Notes under the pieces: generated by a model
Databases searched by the model: none
Seen by the model: only the letters and a program-made list of their open reading frames with translations
Told to the model about the DNA's origin: nothing
Position numbers and translations under genes: made by a program
In this document: piece after piece, positions 8,795 to 17,320 of the stretch
Position numbering within the stretch: position 1 is the first letter of the stretch
Layout: every line of letters begins with the position of its first letter
Assembly (NCBI GenBank): GCA_020692325.1
Contig: JAIMKR010000006.1
Span: 1-64,000, forward strand
Direction: 5' to 3'
DNA from: Desulfocurvus sp.
GTDB lineage: Bacteria; Desulfobacterota; Desulfovibrionia; Desulfovibrionales; Desulfovibrionaceae
Length of the DNA stretch: 64,000 nucleotides

Positions 8795-9445
8795 ATGAAG
8801 CGCATCGACATGCGGACGTGGAGCAGACGAGAGCCTTACAGATACTTCAGCGGCATGCAGTGGCCGTACTGCTCGCTCACCTGCGAAATCGCCGTCACAC
8901 CCACCCGCGCGTTCATGAAGGGCCGCGGCATCGGCTCATACCTCGGCATGATCTACCTTGTGGCCAAGGCGGCCAACCATGTCCCGGAACTGCGGTTGCG
9001 GATAGAGGACGGCGAAGTCTGCGAGCACGAAGCGGTGCACCCCTCCTTCACCGTCCAGAACACCAGCGGGCGACTCGCCTTCTGCCAAGCGCGCTACAAC
9101 GAGGACCCCAACGAATTTCTGACCCTGACCAGGGCGGACATGGACCGGACGAAGCGCTTGCCGGAGCCGCCGCTCCAAAGCACGGGGAACGATACGCTCT
9201 ACCTGAGCTGCCTGCCCTGGGTGCATTTCACCTCCGTCAGCCACCCCATGAACATGACTCCGCAGGACTCCATCCCCCGCATCACCTGGGGACGTTTTGA
9301 ACCCAAGGGCGGCGAAACCGTCCTCGCGGTCGATCTTCTTGTGCACCACGGGCTGGCGGATGGCGAGCACATGGCGCAATTCATGCTGAAGCTGGAGGAA
9401 TTCTGCGCCAAGCCGGAGACGGGCTTCGCGGGATTGCGCCCCTGA
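8795..9445 (+). CDS. Chloramphenicol acetyltransferase-like protein
   Basis: A 216-aa cytoplasmic protein of the CAT/BAHD fold; typical CATs are about 215 aa trimers transferring acetyl from acetyl-CoA. The active-site motif HHGLADGEH places catalytic His185 and structural Asp189 as in HHxxxDG. The N-terminus (RREPYRYFSGMQWPYCSLTC) fits the family, which normally shows a related FxxxxxPxxS-like stretch. The ATG at 8795 follows AAAGGGGGCGGG and matches the usual family start. The real substrate is unknown; stand-alone CAT-like proteins in environmental anaerobes need not confer chloramphenicol resistance. The gene lies between two strong stops and looks monocistronic. Confidence 0.85.
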   Translation: MKRIDMRTWSRREPYRYFSGMQWPYCSLTCEIAVTPTRAFMKGRGIGSYLGMIYLVAKAANHVPELRLRIEDGEVCEHEAVHPSFTVQNTSGRLAFCQARYNEDPNEFLTLTRADMDRTKRLPEPPLQSTGNDTLYLSCLPWVHFTSVSHPMNMTPQDSIPRITWGRFEPKGGETVLAVDLLVHHGLADGEHMAQFMLKLEEFCAKPETGFAGLRP

Positions 9446-10018
9446 CGGGACCGCGTTGCCTGCACTGCTGGCGGCCAGGATGCCGCGCCTTCCGCCGCGG
9501 GAAGCCAAGGGGCGCCGCCCCCGCGACACTCCCCGCCCATGCAGGCACCGGGGTCTTGCCATCGCATGGGGCATTCCCTTCGACCACGGGCGTGCGCACG
9601 GCCCGTTTTTCTCCCCCTTTTCCCTCCCCCCTTTCTCCGTCCTTATTTCCGCTTCGGGGCCCTGCGGTTCAAGCCGGACGGGGATGCGCCAAGCGTCGCG
9701 GGTGGCCGCCGGATTTTGATCCAGCGCCCAGCCAAACACCTTTTCCCTTTCGGCCGCCTCGTTTGCAAAAGGTGTCCGCATGCCCGAGCCATCACCGGCG
9801 CGCTTGGCCCAGCGAACGGATGCGGAAGGATGGAGGCTTCGGGCGCGGGGTGAACGGTCCACCGCGGATTTTGCGGAGGCAGACAGCAGCGCAGGCCAAG
9901 GCCCTGTGACTGGAGCGCGGGGGCGGAGCATGCGGCGAGGGGCCGGGCAGGCTCCCCGGCAGGAAAGGACGAAGAGGCGGTCAGCCGGAAATGGCGAGGT
10001 ACAGGATGCGCACCCGCG
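9446..10018. other. Gene-poor intergenic DNA
   Basis: No gene is supported here. The open frames have no ribosome-binding site, no recognisable domain, and a composition typical of GC-rich non-coding DNA. No terminator with a T-run follows the CAT-like gene. The right end carries the 77-nt structured repeat annotated separately. Confidence 0.5.
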
Positions 10019-10095
10019 CGCCCTCCGGCCCATGTGGGCCCGCCAGCGCTCCATCGCCATGTCCAAGCTGGCGTGGAGGGCAGCGACGGGGCGGC
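10019..10095 (+). repeat. 77-nt structured direct repeat, copy 1
   Basis: It matches 12109-12185 with about 6 substitutions in 77. The element can fold as a three-way junction: outer stem GCCCTCC (10020-10026) with GGAGGGC (10075-10081), hairpin GGCCC/GGGCC (10027-10040) and hairpin CGCCA/TGGCG (10055-10073). All substitutions between the copies fall outside these stems. The two copies flank the DJ-1/GlxA gene pair in the same orientation. Confidence 0.8.
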
Positions 10096-10124
10096 AAGGG
10101 GTGATGCCCCATGAGGTGCGCGAC

Positions 10125-10173
10125 TGATAAAGAGACGCGGCGGGGTCCGGGGTGATGCCCGGGATCCCGCCGC
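10125..10173 (-). terminator. Terminator of the glxA-like/DJ-1 operon
   Basis: Read on the minus strand, GCGGCGGGATCCCGGG pairs, with two mismatches, to its complement around ATCA and is followed by GTCTCTTTAT. It lies 28 bases beyond the DJ-1 stop codon. Confidence 0.65.
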
Positions 10174-10200
10174 TTGTTCCGGGATATGCGTCGGGTTGGC

Positions 10201-11016
10201 TTAGTGGATCAGCCCGGCCTTGACGGCGAAGGGATCCCATGACGGATCGCGGTGCGGATCGTATTCGGTGACCAACGCCAGCCATTCGCTCACGGGCCGG
10301 CCGTACAGCCGCTCGACGACCGCCAGGGTCATGTCCATTCCGGCCGAGACACCGGAAGAGCTGACCACATCGCCGTCATCCACCCAGCGGGCCTGCTTGA
10401 CCCACTTCACCTTGGGACCTGGCGCGGTGGAGGACGCGAAGGCCATCTTGTTCGTGGTGGCGGGCCTGCCGTCCAGAATACCGGCCGCGGCCAGCAACGA
10501 CGCGCCGTTGCACACGGACATGATGATTTTCGTCCTGCCCACCTGGGCGCGCAGCCAGTTCAGAGTCGCGGCGTCGCGTTCCAGGGGAATGGCCCCGCTG
10601 CCGCCGGGCACCAGCAGATAATCCAGCCTGGGCGTGTCCGCGTAGCCATACTCGGCCACGGTCTTCGGTCCCTGGTTCGAGGCGACTTCCCCACGGGTGG
10701 CCGCAATGGTGACCAGCCGCGCGCTGACGCGTTTTTCCTCACCGCCCCAGAAACGGGCCGGGGCGTGTTTGAGGCTGCCCCACATTTCCATGGGACCGTA
10801 TGCGTCCAGCATTTCGAATCCGGGGAAGATGAGCACGCCGACGGTGATCTGTCTGGCGGCGTGCGCGGGCTGCGCCTCGTACATGCTCTGACTTTCCGGT
10901 TCGGGGGATTGCGCCTGGGTGCTCCGGGCCATGGCCGCGGAAGCCAGGGCGGAGCCAAGCAGCATGGACGCGAGACCAAAACGCAGCGCAACACGCTGCA
11001 ACATAATGCGTTTCAT
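10201..11016 (-). CDS. Exported DJ-1/PfpI family protein
   Basis: A 271-aa protein with an N-terminal signal peptide (MKRIMLQRVALRFGLASMLL, cleavage likely after about residue 30-35), then a DJ-1/PfpI domain from about residue 56. The acidic pocket (GFEMLDAYGP) and the nucleophile elbow SVCNGA with Cys169 are present. Relatives include isonitrile hydratases and the ligand domains of GlxA-type regulators. Export makes a periplasmic enzyme or binding protein likely. ATG 11016 is preceded by AGGAG; a longer upstream frame lacks support. It follows the AraC regulator by 19 bases, so the two form an operon. The substrate is unknown. Confidence 0.88.
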   Translation of the reverse strand: MKRIMLQRVALRFGLASMLLGSALASAAMARSTQAQSPEPESQSMYEAQPAHAARQITVGVLIFPGFEMLDAYGPMEMWGSLKHAPARFWGGEEKRVSARLVTIAATRGEVASNQGPKTVAEYGYADTPRLDYLLVPGGSGAIPLERDAATLNWLRAQVGRTKIIMSVCNGASLLAAAGILDGRPATTNKMAFASSTAPGPKVKWVKQARWVDDGDVVSSSGVSAGMDMTLAVVERLYGRPVSEWLALVTEYDPHRDPSWDPFAVKAGLIH

Positions 11017-11035
11017 ATGCTTTTTCTCCTGAGTG

Positions 11036-12040
11036 TTAGCGCCAGACGCCGGAACGGAATCTGTCCCGGTACTGGCCGGGGGGAATGCCGAAGCGGCGCG
11101 CGAAGGCCAGGCGGAAGTGCTCGCCGGACTGAAAACCACACTCCCGGGCGATGGTTTCCAGTGCCTGCGCTGTTTCCTCCAGACGTTTCACAGCCGCCTC
11201 GAGGCGGATGCCTTCGATGAAATGGGCCGGGGTGGTGCCGGTTTCGCGTTTGAAAACCCTGGCGAAATTGCGCGGGCTCATGGCGGCGTGCTCGGCCATA
11301 TCCTCGTTGCGCAGCGGGTGCCGATAGTTGGCGCGCATCCACTGAATCGTCGGAGTCAGTGTGCCGCCTTCGTGGAACTGGGCCAGCAGGGCCGTGCTGA
11401 ACTGCGATTGCCCGCCGGGGCGCTTGAGATAGAGCACCAGCACCCGCGCGACGTTCAGCGCCAGGGCGCGGCCGCAATCCTCCTCCAGCAGGGCCAGAGC
11501 CAGGTCTATGCCGGCCGTCACCCCGGCGGAGGTATAGATGGAGCCGTCCTTCACATACAGGGCGTCGCCCTGGACATCGATGTTCGGAAAGGCGGCGTGG
11601 AGCCGCTCCACCTGCAACCAGTGGGTGGTGGCCCGGCGGCCTTCCAACAGGCCCGCGCGCGCCAGAATGAACGCCCCAGTGCAGATGGAGCCCACGCGCC
11701 GCGCCTGGGGAGCGACAGCGCGCAGCCAGTCCACCAGCGCCTGCGGGGCGTGCTCCGCCACGGGGCCGCCGGCCACCAGCAGGGTGTCGACGCCGCCGCA
11801 CCGCGTCCAGGCCGTGTCGGTCACGAGCCGAATGCCGGATGCGCTGCGCACGATGGCGTCGCCGGTCGCTCCCGCGATGAGGACACGGTAGAGCGGCCCC
11901 GCGCCGCCGGCCTGCTCATGCAGGACGTTGGCCGTGGAAAAGACGCTCAGGGGGCCGGTGACGTCCAGAATCTCCATCCCCTCATGGACGACCATGACGA
12001 CGAGACGCGACGGCGGCGGGGTATGCGCTTGCTGTTCCAT
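11036..12040 (-). CDS. GlxA-family AraC regulator with DJ-1 ligand domain
   Basis: A 334-aa transcription regulator. Residues about 10-190 form a DJ-1/PfpI-like domain, including SICTGAF at the position of the nucleophile elbow, and about 215-330 form the AraC/XylS double helix-turn-helix (NEDMAEHAAMSPRNFARVFK). GlxA-type proteins sense small molecules through the DJ-1 domain. It is the first gene of a two-gene operon with the exported DJ-1 protein, to which its ligand domain is homologous, suggesting both handle the same or a related compound. No strong ribosome-binding site is visible before the ATG. Confidence 0.92.
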   Translation of the reverse strand: MEQQAHTPPPSRLVVMVVHEGMEILDVTGPLSVFSTANVLHEQAGGAGPLYRVLIAGATGDAIVRSASGIRLVTDTAWTRCGGVDTLLVAGGPVAEHAPQALVDWLRAVAPQARRVGSICTGAFILARAGLLEGRRATTHWLQVERLHAAFPNIDVQGDALYVKDGSIYTSAGVTAGIDLALALLEEDCGRALALNVARVLVLYLKRPGGQSQFSTALLAQFHEGGTLTPTIQWMRANYRHPLRNEDMAEHAAMSPRNFARVFKRETGTTPAHFIEGIRLEAAVKRLEETAQALETIARECGFQSGEHFRLAFARRFGIPPGQYRDRFRSGVWR

Positions 12041-12108
12041 GGCGGCACACTAGGACGGCGGCGGGACATGGCGCAATGACAACGTCCACGACATTTCAGC
12101 CATCCACC

Positions 12109-12185
12109 CGCCCTCCGGCCCATGTGGGCCCGCCCGCGCTGCATCGCCATATTCAATCTGGCGTGGAGGGCAGTGACGGGGCGGC
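12109..12185 (+). repeat. 77-nt structured direct repeat, copy 2
   Basis: Counterpart of 10019-10095 in the same orientation. Three of the substitutions fall in the loop of the CGCCA/TGGCG hairpin, leaving the stem intact. It lies 68 bases beyond the start of the GlxA-type gene, so the repeats bracket a 2.0-kb module. Confidence 0.8.
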
Positions 12186-12699
12186 GCATTCCCTTTGGTG
12201 GGAAGGGACTGAGGGAAGGCCGAACATCAAGCCGGGCCGGTTTGATCGGAAGTGAAAAGCGGTTGAATTTCTGACATGACGACGTTTCGACGGACCAAGC
12301 GCGGGGCTTTCATGAGGGTGGAAGGCGGCGGCCAGCCCGCGCCGCCATGTCCAAAACGTGGACGATGAACGGCGAGGCATCCCCTACGGGGCGAAATGGG
12401 GAACAGGGCTCGGGGCGTCGCCGGGCGTATCGAAAAAATCCGCTGGCGGCAAAAACGGGGAGAGACAAAAGCAGCGGCCGTCGCGGCGTCGAATCGCGGG
12501 AGGCCAAGGCATCAATGGCGAATATTTTGGGGAGGTACAAGGCGTGGAAGGACCGTCGAGGCCGGTGGAGCCGATGCGGCCCGAAAGGAAAGCGGCGCGC
12601 CAGCCATCGGCGTTGCGGGGGAGAGGGGAATCGCCGGGGAATCCAGGCGTGACGACGCCGCACCAGACCTTACCGGGAGGGAGGAGCAGGCTGCGGCTA
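12186..12699. other. Gene-poor intergenic DNA
   Basis: No gene is supported. A highly basic 101-aa frame (12347-12652, plus) has no ribosome-binding site or domain. A stretch at about 12186-12210 (ATTCCCTTTGGTGGGAAGGG) loosely resembles the end of the repeat found at 49.48 kb. Confidence 0.45.
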
Positions 12700-13038
12700 T
12701 CACGCGTCGCCGTGGGGGCCGCGACGATCGTTCCGGGTGGCCATCTCCAGACTGCGGATGAGCTTGCGCATACGCCGGTAACGCAGCACGCCGAGGACGA
12801 TGGTGACGACGGAGGCGGGCACGAGGAGCCAACCAACGACGGTGAGCGCGGGATGGTCGAAGAATCGGATGAACGTGGCGGCGACGGCCAGCTGGGTGAG
12901 GGCGGTGCGCTGATAGGCGAGGAAGGTGCGCTCGTTGGACAAGACGGAGCGCGAGGCGGCGAGCAGCTCGCGCAGGTCGAGGCGCGCGCGTGCCGGACCC
13001 TGGTCGTCCTCTGACGGGGGCAGCGGCGTTTGGGTCAT
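12700..13038 (-). CDS. DUF202 (YidH-type) membrane protein
   Basis: A 112-aa inner-membrane protein with the DUF202 pattern: a cytoplasmic N-terminus, the conserved SNERTFLAYQRTALT stretch leading into the first of about three transmembrane segments, and a basic tail (RYRRMRKLIRSLE). Function in this family is unknown; some members are linked to vacuolar transporter chaperone-like proteins in eukaryotes. Its ATG overlaps the stop of the upstream GGDEF-EAL gene by four bases (ATGA), so it is translationally coupled. Confidence 0.85.
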   Translation of the reverse strand: MTQTPLPPSEDDQGPARARLDLRELLAASRSVLSNERTFLAYQRTALTQLAVAATFIRFFDHPALTVVGWLLVPASVVTIVLGVLRYRRMRKLIRSLEMATRNDRRGPHGDA

Positions 13039-15452
13039 GATTCGCTGCTCTTGGAGTTGTTGATGGCGGCCTCCGCCCTTTCGACGTCGAGGGGCCGGGA
13101 AAAGTAAAAGCCCTGCACGCACTCGCAGCCGAGATCGCGCAAAAGCGTGGCCTGTCCGTTCTCCTCCACACCCTCGGCGACGACATCGAGCCCCAGGCTG
13201 TGGGCCAGGGCGACAATGGCGCGCACGATTTCCTGATTCTCGGGATCGAGACCAAGGCGGCTGACGAAACTGCGGTCCACCTTCAGGGTGTCGACGGGGA
13301 AGCGTTGCAGATAGGACAGGGATGAATAGCCGGTGCCGAAGTCGTCGATGCTGATCTGCACGCCCAGGGCCTTGAGGCGTTTGAGCATGACGAGCGCGCC
13401 CTCGGCGTCGACCATGATGGTGGACTCGGTGATTTCGAGTTTCAGCCGGTCGGCGGGCAGACGGGTGCGTTTGAGGGTCTCGGCCACCTGCTCCACCAGG
13501 GTGTACTGGACAAACTGCTTGCTGGAGAGGTTCATGGCGACGAAAAGTTTGTGGGCGGCGGGGTCGCGCTCGCGCCATTCGGCGAGATCGGCGCAGGCTC
13601 GGGCGAGCACCACGCGGCCGAGTTCGATGATGAGGCCGGTCTCCTCGGCCAGCGAGATGAAGGAGCCGGGACCAACGAGGCCGCGTTTGGGATGCATCCA
13701 GCGCGCAAGCGCCTCGAAGCCGACCAACCGCGTGCTGGAGAGGTCCCAGATGGGCTGGTAGTGCACGATGAACTCACCGCGATCCAGCCCCTGCCGCATC
13801 TCCTGTTCCAGGGTCAAACGCTCCACCGCGTGACGCATCATGCGCTGGGTGAAGACCTTGAAGCGCCCCCGCCCGCTGTTTTTGACCGCGTGCAGGGCGA
13901 TGGCGGCGCTTTGCAGGAGTTCCTCGGCGCGCTCGGCGGAATTGGGCGAGAGCACAATGCCGAAGCTGGCCGAGGTCTGCACCTCGCGCCCGCCCACGTT
14001 CACGGGCTGAGTGATGACGTGGCGCAGGCGCTTGACGATGCGGATGGCCTCGCCGGGCGTGGCGAGCTCCTCCAGGAGCATGATGAACTCGTTGCCGCCG
14101 AAGCGGGCCACGGTGTCCAGACCGCGCAGCACGCCCACGAGGCGACGGGCGACGGTCTCCAACACCTGATCGCCCACGGCGTGTCCCAGACTATCGTTGA
14201 TGATCTTGAAGCGGTCCAGGTTCATGATGACCACGGCGTAGAAGATGTCGTCGCGGCGCTTGCAGCGCTCCAACGCCTGCTGGATGCGGTCCAGGGCGAG
14301 GGTGCGGTTGGCCAGGCCGGTGAGGCCGTCATACAAGGCCTGATGGCGCAGCTTGGCCTCGAACTCCGCGCGTTCCTGCTCGCGCGTTTCCAGGGCCAGG
14401 GCCATGTTGTCGAAGGACTCCGCCAGCCGGCCGAGTTCCCCCTCGCCGTGCCCCAGGCCGCTGCGCGCCCCGAGGTCGCCGCGCCCCAACTGGTCGGCGG
14501 CGTCCATGAGCCGGTCGAGCCGGCGCAGAATGAACAGATTGCCGAGCATCCAGGCCAGGACGGCGGCGACCAGCGTCGCCGTGGCCATGAGCGCCCAGCT
14601 GCGGACCTGGATGCGACGCGACTCCGCCAGAATCCTCGCTTCCGGCACGCCCACGCGCGCGGTCAAGAATCCCCCACCGCCGGACCGGCGCAGCCGGCGC
14701 ACGGCATAGAGCCGGCGCACGCCGTCGCCTCCCGTGGCCACGCCCACGCCCTCCTCGCCCAGGGAAAGCACGCGTGAGCGCAGCGCCGCCGGATCCTCCT
14801 GCCCGATCCATTTCTCGGGATCGGGGTAGCGGAACACCCGCACGCCGCGCTCGTTGGACAGCGTCATCACCGACCCATCGGGCAGATTCATGGAGGGGAA
14901 GCCCGGGGTCAGCGCGCCGAGGTCGAAGCAGGCCACGAGGACGCCAATGAGCCCACCGGCGACGTTTTGCACGGGCAGGGCGAAATACAGCACGGGTCTG
15001 CGCGTTCGCGGATCGAGGGAATAATCGCCGGTGGAGAACCGGCGCTTCCCCGCCGCCTCCCTGAAGCAGGGCGAGCCAGCGAGGTTCCCCGGGCCGCCGG
15101 GACCGGTGGAGGCCACGATTCGGCCATCGGGATCGGCGAGGGCGAGGAAGGCATAGGCGGGATTCTGGCGTTTGAGCTGGGTGAGGAGAGTGGTGGCGGC
15201 GGGGGCGGCCATGCGGCGGATGGTGGGCACCTGCGCCAGCGTGGAAAGCAGCAGGTGCGCGCCGCCCTCGATCTGGTCCAGGCTTTTCACCATGCCGGCG
15301 GCGAGCTGCATGGTGGCCTGGCCGGATTTGTCCACGGCCTGGTCCTCCAGCTCCCTGCCGCTCCACCACACCAGCCCGAAGGCGGGAATGGCCGCAGCCA
15401 ACACCAGCAGCAGCAGGTGCGTTCTGATGGACCAGGAAAAAATCGATTTCAT
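13035..15452 (-). CDS. Cache-HAMP-GGDEF-EAL protein, likely c-di-GMP phosphodiesterase
   Basis: An 805-aa membrane sensor. TM1 is about residues 9-28, a periplasmic Cache-type domain about 35-275, TM2 about 285-305, then HAMP, GGDEF (about 370-535) and EAL (about 550-795). The GGDEF signature reads GGNEF (Asn454 for the metal-binding Asp), which should abolish or weaken cyclase activity. The EAL domain keeps FEALARW (Glu580), NLSSKQF, LEITEST, DDFGTGYSS and AEGVE, so c-di-GMP hydrolysis is the expected activity, perhaps with the GGDEF domain sensing GTP. ATG 15452 follows GGAGAG; an upstream in-frame start adds 15 unlikely residues. It diverges from the Rrf2 gene. Confidence 0.92.
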   Translation of the reverse strand: MKSIFSWSIRTHLLLLVLAAAIPAFGLVWWSGRELEDQAVDKSGQATMQLAAGMVKSLDQIEGGAHLLLSTLAQVPTIRRMAAPAATTLLTQLKRQNPAYAFLALADPDGRIVASTGPGGPGNLAGSPCFREAAGKRRFSTGDYSLDPRTRRPVLYFALPVQNVAGGLIGVLVACFDLGALTPGFPSMNLPDGSVMTLSNERGVRVFRYPDPEKWIGQEDPAALRSRVLSLGEEGVGVATGGDGVRRLYAVRRLRRSGGGGFLTARVGVPEARILAESRRIQVRSWALMATATLVAAVLAWMLGNLFILRRLDRLMDAADQLGRGDLGARSGLGHGEGELGRLAESFDNMALALETREQERAEFEAKLRHQALYDGLTGLANRTLALDRIQQALERCKRRDDIFYAVVIMNLDRFKIINDSLGHAVGDQVLETVARRLVGVLRGLDTVARFGGNEFIMLLEELATPGEAIRIVKRLRHVITQPVNVGGREVQTSASFGIVLSPNSAERAEELLQSAAIALHAVKNSGRGRFKVFTQRMMRHAVERLTLEQEMRQGLDRGEFIVHYQPIWDLSSTRLVGFEALARWMHPKRGLVGPGSFISLAEETGLIIELGRVVLARACADLAEWRERDPAAHKLFVAMNLSSKQFVQYTLVEQVAETLKRTRLPADRLKLEITESTIMVDAEGALVMLKRLKALGVQISIDDFGTGYSSLSYLQRFPVDTLKVDRSFVSRLGLDPENQEIVRAIVALAHSLGLDVVAEGVEENGQATLLRDLGCECVQGFYFSRPLDVERAEAAINNSKSSES

Positions 15453-15493
15453 CGCCTCTCCGCGGACACGCCGCGAAATTCCATCGTCAAAAC

Positions 15494-15508
15494 CCAATGG
15501 TATATTGG
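15494..15508. promoter_or_regulatory. Palindrome over the putative GGDEF-EAL promoter
   Basis: CCAATGGTATATTGG has 5-base perfect arms around GGTAT. On the minus strand, TTGACG lies 17 bases before AATATA, a weak -35/-10 pair overlapped by this palindrome. A repressor site is plausible. The nearby Rrf2 protein is an obvious but untested candidate. Confidence 0.35.
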
Positions 15509-15630
15509 CAATTACCGAACAATCGTCAACAAGTCCAGCCGGCCGGCATTTTCGCCCACAATGGCGACGGGGGCTTTCCCCTTGGATCGGGAAGGCTCCC
15601 GTTCTTTCACACGGGGAGGATTGCCAAAAT

Positions 15631-15642
15631 CATACTGGTATG
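15631..15642. promoter_or_regulatory. Palindrome upstream of the Rrf2 gene
   Basis: CATACTGGTATG has 5-base arms around TG and lies 79 bases before the Rrf2-type gene. It shares TGGTAT with the palindrome at 15494-15508. Rrf2 regulators often bind AT-containing dyads at their own promoters, so autoregulation is possible. Confidence 0.35.
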
Positions 15643-15720
15643 GCAGACAACCGCAAGGTCCGGCTCTTGACCGGCCCGCGCCGCCGCATCCGGCGCAACC
15701 GCAACCCCCCAGCGAGGCCT

Positions 15721-16155
15721 ATGAAGCTCTCCGCCAAGGCGCGCTACGGCGTGCGCATTCTGCTTGATCTGGCCATCAACGGCGAACCCGGACCGGTGCG
15801 CACCGCCGATATTTCCGAGAGGACGGGCGTCACCGCCCGGTTCATAGAACAGATCCTCAAACCGCTCAAAAAGGCCGGCATGGTCCAAAGCACGCGTGGT
15901 GCCTCCGGCGGCTACGTGCTGGCGGAAAAGCCAGAGGACATCAGCCTCGCGCGGATCATCCGCACCATCGAGGGCGCCCTGTGCCTGACCCCCTGTTGCG
16001 AGGATCCCGCGACGTGCCAACGCGCAAAGACCTGCCGCAGCCACCGCGCCTGGGTTCGCGCCTCGCGGGTGCTGGAGGCCGAGCTCGACGGCATCACCAT
16101 CAAGGACCTGCGGGACGACTCGATCCCGAATCATCCACACGGCTGCGGCTGCTAG
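15721..16155 (+). CDS. Rrf2 family transcriptional regulator
   Basis: A 144-aa winged-helix regulator of the IscR/NsrR/CymR family. The N-terminus MKLSAKARYGVRILLDLA and the recognition region TGVTARFIEQILKPLKKAG, then RGASGGYVLA, are characteristic. Cysteines in CLTPCCEDPATCQRAKTC (about 91-108) fit an Fe-S cluster ligand set like IscR or NsrR, though the spacing differs from both. The C-terminus ends HGCGC. It could respond to Fe-S status, nitric oxide or sulfur. No iscS or suf genes are adjacent. It diverges from the GGDEF-EAL gene. The ATG at 15721 matches the family start; no strong ribosome-binding site is evident. Confidence 0.88.
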   Translation: MKLSAKARYGVRILLDLAINGEPGPVRTADISERTGVTARFIEQILKPLKKAGMVQSTRGASGGYVLAEKPEDISLARIIRTIEGALCLTPCCEDPATCQRAKTCRSHRAWVRASRVLEAELDGITIKDLRDDSIPNHPHGCGC

Positions 16156-16438
16156 CCGTCAAACGGCGAGCGATAGCCCGCGGGGGAGCCGATCGCAAAG
16201 CCCTTCATTCTTTCTTTGACACGGCGTCCAAGGATGGACGGTCCGCAACAAGACGCCGACGGGGAGTGGCCACGACGCTCGGTCGTTCGCTGCCGCCACA
16301 CGGCGCTCAAGCTTCTCTCGACGAACCACCGTCAACTGGCATTGGCATGGACGCCCGGTTCTCACGTGGCCGATTGCGTTCTCGCAATCGCAATCCGGCC
16401 GATGCGGACCGGATGAACGGCCGCCCATGGCTTCACAT

Positions 16439-17320
16439 CTAGAGGTTGATTTCCGGAGTGTTGGACGTCCCGCCGGTCTGGGGCTTGGGACTCTGGGACT
16501 TGCGCCAAGCCTGGGGGTCGCCGTAGATCTTGGCGCTGGCGGCCTCGGCGCAGGCCTGCGCCTCCCTATTGGTGGGATTGACGGACAACGCCCCCTCGGC
16601 GGCCGTCATGCACTCGCTCCAGTCGCGCCGGTGCAGAGCCCATTTAGCCAGGCGCACCAGCAGATACTCGTCCGGTCCGAAGCGCCGCACCGTGTTTTTG
16701 ACGGTCTCCTCGGCCTTCAACTCATCGCCTGTGGCTTCCTGACACTCGGCCAGCAGCCGGTAGGCCCGCTGATCCGTGGGAGTGGCCTCGATGCCCTTCT
16801 GGAAATACTCCACGGCCTCCGCGGGCAGTCCGGCCAGCATGAGCCGCGTGCCCACGTCAACCAAAAGGCCCGGCTCGTCGCCGTAGAGTTCCACCGCGCG
16901 GCGGAAGAAACGGCGCGCCTCCAGCGGCTCCTTCTTGTCCAGCTCGGCCTGCCCGGCCAGGACAAAGCCGTCCAGCTCGGCCAGCTGGCGGCGGCGTTCC
17001 TCGACGCGGGCTTTCTCCATAATGAGTTCCAGCGTGTCGGCCATGCGCGTGAGATGAATGGCCAGATCACGCTCGTGCCCCCTCTTGTAGACAAGCCCGC
17101 CGGGCACCGCGCGTTTGAGGGCGTCCTGCTCCATAAGCAGACGCAGGGCCTCCTCCAGCAGAATTCCGATCTCGATGCGCTCGCGGCCGACAATCTGCGC
17201 GCCGACGAGTCCAGAGAGCGCCTGGGCCAAGGAACGCAGGCTGCGCAACAGGTCCTTGCGCTGCGAGTAGAACTTGGAGCGGGCGATGTGCTCGCGCACG
17301 TTTTTCGGACTGACGTCCAT
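16439..17320 (-). CDS. TPR-containing protein
   Basis: A 293-aa soluble protein. The N-terminal half is strongly helical (SPKNVREHIARSKFYSQRKD, then an Arg/Glu-rich stretch around 95-120). Residues about 125-265 carry tetratricopeptide repeats: EARRFFRRAVELYGDEPGLL, AEAVEYFQKGIEATPTDQRA and CMTAAEGALSVNPTNREA. No signal peptide is visible. It is probably a scaffold for protein contacts; the specific role is unknown. GGAG precedes the ATG. Flanking intergenic regions of 283 and 755 bases suggest a monocistronic gene. A perfect 8-bp hairpin at 16371-16390 lies downstream but lacks a T-run on this strand. Confidence 0.8.
   Translation of the reverse strand: MDVSPKNVREHIARSKFYSQRKDLLRSLRSLAQALSGLVGAQIVGRERIEIGILLEEALRLLMEQDALKRAVPGGLVYKRGHERDLAIHLTRMADTLELIMEKARVEERRRQLAELDGFVLAGQAELDKKEPLEARRFFRRAVELYGDEPGLLVDVGTRLMLAGLPAEAVEYFQKGIEATPTDQRAYRLLAECQEATGDELKAEETVKNTVRRFGPDEYLLVRLAKWALHRRDWSECMTAAEGALSVNPTNREAQACAEAASAKIYGDPQAWRKSQSPKPQTGGTSNTPEINL

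Noticed and set aside
16371-16390. Perfect 8-bp hairpin as a terminator of the TPR gene
   Set aside because: No T-run follows on the minus strand, so it cannot be called a Rho-independent terminator.
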